A stretch of 14,137 bases of DNA from Eubacterium sp. (lineage in GTDB: Bacteria; Bacillota; Clostridia; Lachnospirales; Lachnospiraceae). The notes beneath the pieces are model-generated. The model did no database searches. It was not told the DNA's origin and worked only from the letters and a program-made list of their open reading frames with translations. The DNA lies in contig JAFSTZ010000117.1 of the NCBI GenBank assembly GCA_017445525.1, positions 1 through 14,137 of the forward strand, in the 5' to 3' direction. Each line of letters begins with the position of its first letter. The stretch's first letter is position 1. The translations under genes were made by a program, and so were the position numbers. Below, in pieces: positions 7,051 to 13,454 of this stretch.

Positions 7051-7073
7051 GATCACGGGTTAAATCCGTGATC
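7051..7073. other. Perfect hairpin after pyrD
   Basis: GATCACGG (7051-7058) and CCGTGATC (7066-7073) form an 8-bp perfect stem with a 7-nt loop, between the pyrD stop and the U-tract terminator. There is no T run after it, so it may stabilise the 3' end of the mRNA or be a degenerate second terminator. Confidence 0.5.
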
Positions 7074-7105
7074 TCGGTCACAGCGCCGTACGTGTATAGT
7101 AAATC

Positions 7106-7130
7106 AGACTCCTGCGGGGGTCTTTTTTTT
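7106..7130 (+). terminator. Intrinsic terminator of the pyr operon
   Basis: AGACTCC (7106-7112) pairs with GGGGTCT (7117-7123), one pair being G-U, around the loop TGCG. Eight T (7123-7130) follow. It separates the pyr operon from the feo promoter. Confidence 0.85.
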
Positions 7131-7201
7131 ATACAGATAAGCCTTGGATAGATATACATCAGAGACATACTGCTTTGGCACGAGTTTTCTTATTTTTATA
7201 C

Positions 7202-7230
7202 TTGACAGATAAATGTCATCGTGATATACT
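7202..7230 (+). promoter_or_regulatory. Sigma-A promoter of the feo operon
   Basis: TTGACA (7202-7207, a perfect -35) and TATACT (7225-7230) are separated by 17 nt. Transcription would begin near 7237, giving a leader of about 90 nt ahead of the first feoA. Confidence 0.8.
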
Positions 7231-7241
7231 CATTCTGCAAG

Positions 7242-7260
7242 TTAGGTAAGTCTAACATAT
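7242..7260 (+). promoter_or_regulatory. DtxR/IdeR-like iron operator
   Basis: The 19-mer begins TTAGGTAAGTCTAAC. Aligned to the known DtxR/IdeR box TTAGGTTAGSCTAACCTAA it matches at about 15 of 19 positions, and GTTAG/CTAAC forms an inverted repeat about 6 nt apart. It lies immediately downstream of the -10, around the predicted start site, where a bound repressor would block transcription. The regulator gene is not in the window. Confidence 0.6.
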
Positions 7261-7306
7261 ATAAGCAATACAAAACTGACATAAGACACGGTTAACATAT
7301 GTAAGC
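7253..7306 (+). repeat. 14-bp direct repeats in the feo leader
   Basis: TAACATATATAAGC (7253-7266) and TAACATATGTAAGC (7293-7306) differ at one base and begin 40 bp apart, about four helical turns. The first overlaps the right half of the DtxR-like operator, so the second may be another regulator contact; the second copy also forms a near-palindrome TTAACATATGTAA. Confidence 0.6.
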
Positions 7307-7325
7307 GTAGAAAGGGGGGAGTAAA

Positions 7326-7619
7326 ATGCCCTTATCAAGTATGGAAAACGGTGCGGTAGTGCGCATCATAAAGGTAGGAGGACTTGAGGAGACTCATCGT
7401 CATCTGGAGGAGCTTGGCTTTGTTCCGGGTGCTGAGGTACAGGTGGTCAGCAAGATATCAGGCAACCTGATCCTGCAGGTCATGGATTCACGCGTGGCGT
7501 TGGACGGTGAGCTGGCCAACAAGATAAAAGTAACACCGGTTTCACAGCCACATACGGTATCCGGTGATAAGCCGGACAGTCAGAAAAATACCGGAACGAG
7601 CTTTGCTACGGCAATCTGA
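7326..7619 (+). CDS. feoA: FeoA family protein, with C-terminal tail
   Basis: A small SH3-fold FeoA protein that partners FeoB in ferrous iron uptake at the cytoplasmic side of the membrane. Residues 1-76 hold the domain: ENGAVVRIIKVGG, then HRHLEELGFVPGAEVQVVSK and the NLILQVMDSRVALDGELANKI strand pair. About 22 residues after that are polar and probably disordered. AAGGGGGGAG lies about 5 nt upstream of the ATG. It is first in the feo operon behind an iron-type operator. A second FeoA follows 53 nt later; the two are only distantly alike, so this is not a recent duplication. Confidence 0.9.
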   Translation: MPLSSMENGAVVRIIKVGGLEETHRHLEELGFVPGAEVQVVSKISGNLILQVMDSRVALDGELANKIKVTPVSQPHTVSGDKPDSQKNTGTSFATAI

Positions 7620-7672
7620 CATCAAAGCCGAACCGGTAAAGATAAATGTAAGATAAAAGGAGGAAGAAGTCA

Positions 7673-7891
7673 ATGGCTAAGCTGAGGGATGCGAAGATCG
7701 GATCCAGGGTCAAGGTTCAAAAGATAAATGGAACCGGTCCGGTCAAGAAACGTATCATGGATATGGGTATCACCAAGGGTGTGGAGCTTTATATCAGAAA
7801 GGTAGCTCCTCTGGGGGATCCCGTAGAGATCACAGTCAGAGGCTATGAGCTGTCACTTCGCAAGGAAGATGCAGATATCATAGAGGTTTAA
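7673..7891 (+). CDS. feoA: FeoA family protein (second copy)
   Basis: A 72-residue FeoA domain with no tail. Visible marks are LRDAKIGSRVKVQKI, KKRIMDMGITKGVELYIRKV and APLGDPVEITVRGYELSLRKEDADII, the last being the typical end of FeoA next to FeoB. An AAAAGGAGG ribosome site precedes the ATG. FeoB begins 97 nt downstream. Of the two FeoA proteins this one looks more like the canonical FeoB partner. Confidence 0.93.
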   Translation: MAKLRDAKIGSRVKVQKINGTGPVKKRIMDMGITKGVELYIRKVAPLGDPVEITVRGYELSLRKEDADIIEV

Positions 7892-7988
7892 TCCAAGCTG
7901 TCGGCCAGGCCAGCTCATAGGTACGGCAGTATGGCAGGACGGCAAAACATTTTTGTAAATCAATAACAAACTCAGGAGGAAAAGAAAG

Positions 7989-10526
7989 ATGGCACTGACC
8001 ATAGCATTGGCCGGTAATCCGAACAGCGGAAAAACAACTTTGTTTAATGCTCTTACCGGAGCCAATCAGTTTGTCGGGAATTGGCCCGGCGTTACAGTTG
8101 AAAAGAAGGAAGGAAAGCTCAAGAAAAGCCTGTCGGGCGGCGAGGATGTAAAGATCGCCGATCTGCCGGGTATTTATTCGCTCTCACCCTACACACTTGA
8201 GGAGGTAGTAGCGAGAAATTATCTGTTGAATGACAAGCCGGATGCGATATTGAACATCATCGACGGAACCAATATCGAGAGGAATCTGTATCTGACGACT
8301 CAACTGATCGAGCTTGGTATCCCTGTCGTGATGGCAGTAAACATGATGGATCTGGTTGAGAAAAAAGGAGATACGGTAAGACTTGACAAGATATCCGAGA
8401 AGCTCGGTGCACCGGCGGTCGAGATCTCTGCATTGAAAAACAGGGGTATCGAGAAGGCTGCTCAGAAAGCGGTTGAGCTTGCTAAGAATAAAAAGGCATC
8501 CGAACCGATCCGTGAGTTTGATGACAACGTGGAAAGCGTCATAAACTCAGTTGAGGAGAGGCTCTCCTCAGTTCCGGAAAATCAAAAGAGATTTGTAGCC
8601 ATAAAGGCTCTTGAAGGCGATGATAAGATCGGTGATATATTCAGTGGTCTTCCGGATGTTTCATCTGAGATCTCCGGTCTCGAAAAGGCTATGGATGACG
8701 ATGTTGAGAGCATCATAACCGGGGAGAGATATACATTTATAACAAATATCATCGATGAGTGTGTGCAGAAGAAGGATAAAAATGCGACCACCACATCGGA
8801 CAAGATCGACAGGGTGGTGACAAACAGATTTTTGGCGCTTCCGATCTTTGCAGTTATCATGATCCTGGTATACTATATCGTTGTTACCACGGTTGGTTCA
8901 TGGTGGACGGACTGGGCAAATGACGGAGTGTTCGGAGATGGTTGGTGTATACCTTTCACAGACGGTAAGTATATAGAGGCAACAGAGGAATACGAGGGTG
9001 CAGCTGATGTTGTAGCAGCATTTGTTGAATCTGAGGAGTTTGGTGATGAAGCAGTTGCCGGAGCTTTGGATACTGAGGCTGAGGAGTTTGACGGTGCGGC
9101 AGCTGTCTCGGCTGTTAAGAGCTGGGCTGCAGGTATACCTGAGAGCGCAGCGGTGACACATCAGGTAGAGGATGAGGAAACTCTTGAGACTTCGGATGAA
9201 GAGCATACCGGAGCAGAGCTTGCGGAAGCAATCCCTGTTTTAGAGAAATACGGTGCCGAGGCTCCGGATCCTACCGAGCAGGGAGCTGTATTTGTTCCGG
9301 GAGTTCCGGTGCTCATCGGAAATCTGCTTGATGCTATAGGCGTGCCCGAGGAAGGATGGGTCAGAGGACTTATCCTCGACGGTATAGTTGCCGGCGTGGG
9401 CGCCGTGCTCGGATTTGTTCCGCAGATCCTGTTGCTGTTTATATTCCTTGCCTTTTTGGAGGGATGCGGATATATGGCGAGGATCGCATTTATCCTGGAT
9501 CGTATCTTCAGGCGATTCGGACTGTCGGGTAAATCATTTATCCCGATCTTGGTAGGTACCGGTTGCGGTATCCCGGGTATCATGGCTTCGAGGACCATAG
9601 AGAATGAAAATGACCGTCGTATGACGATCATGACGACAACATTTATACCATGTGGAGCCAAGCTTCCGTTTATAGCGATGGTTTCGGGTGCGATATTCGG
9701 CGGTGCATGGTGGGTGGCTCCAAGTGCGTATTTTATGGGGATGGCTGCTATCATCATTTCGGGTATCATCCTGAAGAAGACCAAGATGTTTTCGGGTGAT
9801 CCGGCACCATTTGTTATGGAACTTCCGGCATATCATCTTCCGACTGTTGGATCGGTGCTCAGAAGTATGTGGGAGAGAGGTTGGTCATTTATAAAGAAGG
9901 CAGGTACCATCATTCTTCTTTCAACTATAGTTATATGGTTCTTATCATTCTTCGGATGGGTAGACGGAGAGTTCCGCATGCTCGGCGAGGATGAGATAGA
10001 CAGTTCGATGCTGGCTGCTATAGGAAATGCTGTTGCATGGATATTTACTCCGCTTGGCTGGGGTGACTGGCAGGCAACAGTGGCATCTGTCACGGGACTT
10101 GTTGCAAAGGAGAATATCGTCGGAACGATGGGTATCCTCTATGGTATCGGCGATGGTACGGTATGGCAGAATATCGCTACGGCTTTCGGTACAACAAGCA
10201 TAGTCGGACTTTTGGCAGGATACAGCTTCCTGACGTTCAACCTTTTATGTGCGCCGTGTTTCGCTGCGATGGGAGCGATCAAGCGTGAGATGAACAATAC
10301 TGCATGGTTCTGGAGAGCGATAGGGTACCAGTGCGGATTTGCATATCTGGTTGCGATGTGTATCTATCAGATAGGATGCCTGGTAACAGGAAATATCGAC
10401 GGTGTTCAGATCGTGTTCCAGATACTGAGCGTGATAGTAGTGCTCTTCGGTGTATGGCTGCTTGCAAGGAAGCCGCGTGAGAAAGCTAAGACGCTGAAGA
10501 TGAATCCGAAGCTCAATAAGATATGA
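7989..10526 (+). CDS. feoB: Ferrous iron transporter FeoB
   Basis: The inner-membrane Fe2+ permease with an N-terminal G domain. GTPase motifs are intact: G1 GNPNSGKT (9-16), Thr36 in the NWPGVTVEK switch I, G3 DLPG (58-61), G4 NMMD (118-121) and G5 SALK (147-150); a helical spacer domain follows to about residue 275. The membrane part holds two gate motifs, the first around GTGCGIPG (Cys526) and the second at CAPCFAAMGAIKRE (from Cys754). At 845 residues it exceeds the usual 650-780 because of an acidic, Ala/Glu-rich insertion at about residues 318-437 between the first two hydrophobic helices, likely outside the membrane. Reading frame is intact. CAGGAGG precedes the ATG. It is transcribed with two feoA genes and followed by a Cys-rich small partner. 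Confidence 0.97.
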   Translation: MALTIALAGNPNSGKTTLFNALTGANQFVGNWPGVTVEKKEGKLKKSLSGGEDVKIADLPGIYSLSPYTLEEVVARNYLLNDKPDAILNIIDGTNIERNLYLTTQLIELGIPVVMAVNMMDLVEKKGDTVRLDKISEKLGAPAVEISALKNRGIEKAAQKAVELAKNKKASEPIREFDDNVESVINSVEERLSSVPENQKRFVAIKALEGDDKIGDIFSGLPDVSSEISGLEKAMDDDVESIITGERYTFITNIIDECVQKKDKNATTTSDKIDRVVTNRFLALPIFAVIMILVYYIVVTTVGSWWTDWANDGVFGDGWCIPFTDGKYIEATEEYEGAADVVAAFVESEEFGDEAVAGALDTEAEEFDGAAAVSAVKSWAAGIPESAAVTHQVEDEETLETSDEEHTGAELAEAIPVLEKYGAEAPDPTEQGAVFVPGVPVLIGNLLDAIGVPEEGWVRGLILDGIVAGVGAVLGFVPQILLLFIFLAFLEGCGYMARIAFILDRIFRRFGLSGKSFIPILVGTGCGIPGIMASRTIENENDRRMTIMTTTFIPCGAKLPFIAMVSGAIFGGAWWVAPSAYFMGMAAIIISGIILKKTKMFSGDPAPFVMELPAYHLPTVGSVLRSMWERGWSFIKKAGTIILLSTIVIWFLSFFGWVDGEFRMLGEDEIDSSMLAAIGNAVAWIFTPLGWGDWQATVASVTGLVAKENIVGTMGILYGIGDGTVWQNIATAFGTTSIVGLLAGYSFLTFNLLCAPCFAAMGAIKREMNNTAWFWRAIGYQCGFAYLVAMCIYQIGCLVTGNIDGVQIVFQILSVIVVLFGVWLLARKPREKAKTLKMNPKLNKI

Positions 10527-10562
10527 TAAACTTGATTTATCTGGGTAAGGTTGATTCAATAT

Positions 10563-10635
10563 TCAGCCAACAGCGAAAAGCTATCCGAACTGAGCCGCTA
10601 ATGCGAAAGTGAGGATACTTGCTCGCTGTGGCTGA
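10563..10635. other. Structured inverted repeat between feoB and the FeoB-associated gene
   Basis: TCAGCC-A-ACAGCGA (10563-10576) pairs with TCGCTGTGGCTGA (10623-10635): 13 bp with one bulged A. Within it TATCC (10582-10586) pairs with GGATA (10613-10617), and CGC (10596-10598) with GCG (10603-10605) around a TAAT loop, giving a nested rod with an asymmetric purine-rich internal loop. No U tract follows, so it is not a standard terminator. It could protect the feoB 3' end, or be a leader-like structure or regulatory site. I recognise no riboswitch family. Confidence 0.5.
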
Positions 10636-10647
10636 TAAATGTATCAT
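10619..10647 (+). promoter_or_regulatory. Possible promoter for the FeoB-associated gene
   Basis: TTGCTC (10619-10624) and TATCAT (10642-10647) have a 17-nt spacer; the -10 differs from consensus at one position. The -35 overlaps the right arm of the inverted repeat. The small gene at 10689 may alternatively be read through from feoB. Confidence 0.4.
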
Positions 10648-10688
10648 ACTTATTTCGATAAATTATAGTTTTGTATAAGGAGGCAGAT

Positions 10689-10850
10689 ATGATAGGAACG
10701 GTGATAGCAGTCCTTGTTTTGATAGGAGTGGTGACACTGGTCATCAGATCGATGGTCAGGGACAAGAAAAAGGGCAAGTCCGTGATCTGTGGCGGCGAAT
10801 GCAGTCACTGCGGTCATACCTGCCCTCACAGGATGAATCAAGGGAAATAA
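10689..10850 (+). CDS. FeoB-associated Cys-rich membrane protein
   Basis: A 53-residue protein of the type found beside feoB in many Firmicutes. Residues 2-20 form one hydrophobic helix (IGTVIAVLVLIGVVTLVI), followed by the basic stretch RSMVRDKKKGK, so the tail should face the cytoplasm. The tail holds four cysteines and three histidines within CGGECSHCGHTCPHR (Cys34, Cys38, Cys41, Cys45; His40, His43, His47), a likely metal-binding site. The molecular function of this family is not established; a role in receiving or sensing Fe2+ at FeoB is inferred. AAGGAGG (10677-10683) lies 5 nt before the ATG, a strong start. It converges with the P-type ATPase gene, with only 37 nt between their stop codons and no obvious terminator there. 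Confidence 0.88.
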   Translation: MIGTVIAVLVLIGVVTLVIRSMVRDKKKGKSVICGGECSHCGHTCPHRMNQGK

Positions 10851-10887
10851 GAAATAATTGATCATAGAGTTACCTTGTAAAAATGTA

Positions 10888-12831
10888 TCACTCTCCGCTG
10901 TATCTGAGCGTCCTCATCGAGTTCAGAATCGCAAGCACTGCAACGCCAACATCGGCGAAGACTGCAAGCCACATATTTGCGATTCCGAGAGCACCGAGGA
11001 TCAATATAGCAAACTTGACTGCCAGAGCAAATACGATATTCTGTCTGACGATACGCATGGTCTTTTTGGCGATGCGAACTATCTTACTTATCTTTCTGAT
11101 ATCGTCATCCATGATGACGACGTTTGCAGCTTCGATGGCAGCGTCGCTGCCCATGCTTCCCATGGCTATACCGATATCCGAGCGCATAAGGACAGGGGCG
11201 TCGTTGATGCCGTCACCTACAAATGCGAGAGTTCCGGCAGATGATTTTTCTATCAAAGACTCGACGGATGAAACTTTATCAGCCGGCAGAAGCTCTGCAT
11301 ATACACTGTCTATACCGATCTGCGAAGCGACATGCTCGGCTATGGATCTATGATCTCCGGTAAGCATGATCGTCTCTTTGATCCCGGCATGCTTAAGCTC
11401 TGACAGGGCTTCTGCTATACCGGGCTTTATCGTATCCGAGATGACGATGGAGCCGAGATACTCCTTTTTATCTGCATTTGCAAGCAGGATAACGGTTCCG
11501 GCGGATGTCATCTCTTTGATGTTACCCGGAAGGTCGATGCCGTATTCGGATAGCAGCTTTTCGTTTCCGGCAAGGATCAACTCTTCTTCGATCTTTGCAG
11601 TGATACCTTTGCCGGAATGGTTCTCCGCATCCTTTACTATGTCAAGGTTTACAGGGAAGTGAAACTCCGATTCAAAAGCCTGTCTCACGGATGTTGCTAT
11701 GGGGTGAGTCGAGTAGCCTTCTGCATGTGCTGCCAGTCTCAGAAGCTCAAGTACTGATTCGTCAGCATTGTGCATAGTGTCGTTTTCGATCATATAGGTT
11801 TTTTGTCCTGCAGGTGTGATCGATGACACTTTGAAATTGCCGAGTGTGAGCGTACCGGTCTTGTCAAATGCCACTCTCGCAAGAGTAGAGGTCTGTTCCA
11901 GGTAGTTTGATCCCTTGACCAGCACACCGATACGTGAGGCCGCTCCGATACCCCCGAAGAACCCCATCGGTACCGAGATGACCAGAGCGCAGGGACAGGA
12001 GATAACTAAAAAGATACAGGCTCTTTCTATCCATGTCATCCAGTCTCCACCGATGATAAGGGGCGGAAGCACTGCAAGCAGTACAGCCCCGATGGTTACA
12101 ACAGGAGTGTAGTAGTGAGCAAATCTGGTGATGAAGTTCTCTGTCCGTGCTTTCTTTGATGAAGCATTCTCTACCAGTTCAAGTATCTTAGATACGGTGG
12201 AATCGTCAAAGTCTTTGGTTGTTTTTACCTTTAGGGTTCCGCTTTCATTTATGCAGCCGCTGATGATGTCATCTCCGACATTTATTGATCTGGGGACGGA
12301 TTCGCCCGTCAGTGCGGCAGTGTTCAACATCGAAGAACCGTCTATGACTATACCGTCCAAAGGGACTTTCTCACCGGGGAGGATGGTTATGATGGTTCCG
12401 ACCTCGACATCATCGGGGTCTACCTGAACCATCTTTCCGTCTTCCTCTATGTTGGCATACTCGGGAACTATGGACATCATCTCGGTTATCGACTGACGTG
12501 ATTTACCGACCGCATAGTTCTGGAAGAGTTCACCGACCTGGTAGAAGAGCATCACGGCTACTGCTTCGGAGTATTCCTTTATGGCAAAGGCTCCGAATGT
12601 TGCGATCATCATCAGGAAGTTTTCATCAAAAACTTGGCCATGTGAGATGTTCTTGGCTGCTTTTAGCAGGACATCGTATCCTATGATCAGATACGGAACT
12701 GCGTACATAGGCAGGCAGAAGTACCATGCGAGGTTGTCAAAGACACCGATGTGCTCAAGGATGAATAGTGTTGCAAAGAGAACACCGGTTATGATTATGC
12801 GTATCAGCCATCTTTGTTGTTTTTTAGTCAT
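10888..12831 (-). CDS. Zn2+/Cd2+/Pb2+-type P1B ATPase
   Basis: A heavy-metal efflux pump of the inner membrane, driven by ATP. Motifs in order: TGES actuator (175-178), CPC metal site in the sixth helix (279-281), DKTGT phosphorylation site (Asp323), the HP motif of the N domain (His376-Pro377), and GDGIND (539-544). In the last two helices Lys606 and Asp627, 21 residues apart, match the Lys/Asp pair that defines the ZntA/CadA (P1B-2) group, so Zn, Cd or Pb is the expected substrate rather than Cu. At 647 residues it lacks an N-terminal metal-binding domain; a separate HMA protein is encoded just upstream. GGGAG about 7 nt before the ATG supports the start. It would be induced by metal through the SmtB-like operators at 13219-13267. 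Confidence 0.95.
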   Translation of the reverse strand: MTKKQQRWLIRIIITGVLFATLFILEHIGVFDNLAWYFCLPMYAVPYLIIGYDVLLKAAKNISHGQVFDENFLMMIATFGAFAIKEYSEAVAVMLFYQVGELFQNYAVGKSRQSITEMMSIVPEYANIEEDGKMVQVDPDDVEVGTIITILPGEKVPLDGIVIDGSSMLNTAALTGESVPRSINVGDDIISGCINESGTLKVKTTKDFDDSTVSKILELVENASSKKARTENFITRFAHYYTPVVTIGAVLLAVLPPLIIGGDWMTWIERACIFLVISCPCALVISVPMGFFGGIGAASRIGVLVKGSNYLEQTSTLARVAFDKTGTLTLGNFKVSSITPAGQKTYMIENDTMHNADESVLELLRLAAHAEGYSTHPIATSVRQAFESEFHFPVNLDIVKDAENHSGKGITAKIEEELILAGNEKLLSEYGIDLPGNIKEMTSAGTVILLANADKKEYLGSIVISDTIKPGIAEALSELKHAGIKETIMLTGDHRSIAEHVASQIGIDSVYAELLPADKVSSVESLIEKSSAGTLAFVGDGINDAPVLMRSDIGIAMGSMGSDAAIEAANVVIMDDDIRKISKIVRIAKKTMRIVRQNIVFALAVKFAILILGALGIANMWLAVFADVGVAVLAILNSMRTLRYSGE

Positions 12832-12869
12832 GTGGAGCTCCCTTCGGTGGTGGATATATAGGTTTGTTT

Positions 12870-12885
12870 GAGTGGGTCGCCACTC
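12870..12885. other. Intercistronic hairpin between HMA and ATPase genes
   Basis: GAGTGG (12870-12875) and CCACTC (12880-12885) form a 6-bp perfect stem with a 4-nt loop. On the minus strand no T tract follows, so it is probably not a terminator; it may tune expression of the ATPase relative to the HMA protein. Confidence 0.4.
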
Positions 12886-12913
12886 CGATGTAGATTGATG
12901 ACGGGCAGTGTTG

Positions 12914-13132
12914 TCACAGTACTACCGTGCAGTCCGGCTCAACCTTGGCTATGCAGTCAACAGCTTTTTGTACTATGTCATCAAACTGATCATCCGGAGC
13001 CTCGATCGTCATCTTCTGAGTCATAAAGCTTACCGAAGCATCTATGATGCCGGGTATCTTTTTGATGGCTTCTTCCATCTTTGCAGCGCAGTTTGCACAG
13101 TCGAGATCCTCAAGTTTAAATTTCTTTTTCAT
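12914..13132 (-). CDS. Stand-alone heavy-metal-associated (HMA) domain protein
   Basis: A 72-residue ferredoxin-like metal-binding domain. MKKKFKLEDLDCANCAAKME carries the CxxC metal site (Cys12, Cys15), followed by the amphipathic helix EEAIKKIPG, the strand IDASVSFMTQKMTIEA and a C-terminal strand ending PDCTVVL with further cysteines (Cys59, Cys68). It lies 82 nt upstream of the ATPase gene, on the same strand, and probably replaces the N-terminal domain that ATPase lacks, either handing metal to it or regulating it. I chose the ATG at 13132 since GAGG lies about 5 nt upstream and the domain begins there; an in-frame ATG at 13216 would add 28 residues of no clear fold, has no ribosome site and would run into the operators. 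Confidence 0.88.
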   Translation of the reverse strand: MKKKFKLEDLDCANCAAKMEEAIKKIPGIIDASVSFMTQKMTIEAPDDQFDDIVQKAVDCIAKVEPDCTVVL

Positions 13133-13218
13133 GTTGTCCTCACTTTCCGCAGTATGAACTGCTGTGTAATCAATTGTCTTAGATCTTTTTGTTTTCCCGG
13201 AAGTGATCCGGTCCATTT

Positions 13219-13238
13219 ATATGAACAGTCATTCGTTA
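13219..13238 (-). promoter_or_regulatory. SmtB/ArsR-like operator, site 1
   Basis: ATATGAACAGTCATTCGTTA closely resembles the SmtB-type site ATGAACAGTTATTCA. It is an imperfect inverted repeat immediately downstream of the predicted start of the HMA-ATPase transcript. Confidence 0.55.
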
Positions 13239-13243
13239 ATACA

Positions 13244-13267
13244 ACATATGAACAATCGTTCATATGT
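13244..13267 (-). promoter_or_regulatory. SmtB/ArsR-like operator, site 2
   Basis: Perfect 10-bp arms ACATATGAAC (13244-13253) and GTTCATATGT (13258-13267) around a 4-nt centre, matching the ATATGAAC-N4-GTTCATAT type bound by CzrA/SmtB metal sensors. It covers the predicted start site of the minus-strand transcript. No arsR/smtB gene is in the window. Confidence 0.65.
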
Positions 13268-13269
13268 AT

Positions 13270-13298
13270 ATAATACTATCATAATATAAAAAAGTCAA
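13270..13298 (-). promoter_or_regulatory. Promoter of the HMA-ATPase operon
   Basis: On the minus strand TTGACT (13298-13293) and TATTAT (13275-13270) are 17 nt apart. The start would fall near 13263, inside operator site 2, with a leader of about 130 nt. Confidence 0.75.
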
Positions 13299-13306
13299 CA
13301 GTTTAT

Positions 13307-13335
13307 TTGAATTTTCAAAAAAACTATGATATAAT
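13307..13335 (+). promoter_or_regulatory. Promoter of the citrate synthase gene
   Basis: TTGAAT (13307-13312) and a perfect TATAAT (13330-13335) have a 17-nt spacer. Its -35 is only 8 bp from the -35 of the divergent metal-efflux promoter. The leader to the ATG at 13455 would be about 113 nt. Confidence 0.75.
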
Positions 13336-13416
13336 AATTGCTATTCGTGGTCGGAAGCACTTATGATCTTTTGGATGAGGCGCGGCGTAGGTGATAAAAC
13401 GGCTGCATATAGATCG

Positions 13417-13434
13417 TCCCGGACTAAGCCGGGA
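13417..13434 (+). other. Leader hairpin before citrate synthase
   Basis: TCCCGG (13417-13422) and CCGGGA (13429-13434) form a 6-bp stem with loop ACTAAG, ending about 20 nt before the start codon and just ahead of the purine-rich ribosome site. It has no T tract. It may affect translation, but nothing shows that directly. Confidence 0.4.
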
Positions 13435-13454
13435 GCGGAAAGAGGTGAAGAGGT

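Noticed and set aside
9161..9784. A 207-codon open frame on the minus strand opposite feoB
   Set aside because: It lies wholly inside the well-supported feoB gene, is low in complexity and Ser/Pro rich, has no family-like motifs, and reflects the codon use of the plus strand.
10563..10635. A NiCo (czcD) or other named riboswitch
   Set aside because: The segment has pieces like CTGAGC and GCGAAAG, but the conserved GGCA and GGGACAG type elements and the four-way junction are not present; kept only as an unassigned structure.
10858..11353. Plus-strand open frames opposite the end of the P-type ATPase
   Set aside because: The minus strand encodes the conserved GDGIND to final helix of the ATPase across this stretch; the plus frames have no recognisable motifs.
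13133..13216. N-terminal extension of the HMA protein from ATG 13216
   Set aside because: No ribosome site precedes 13216, the extension has no HMA-like sequence, and it would begin close to the operators; ATG 13132 fits the domain start.
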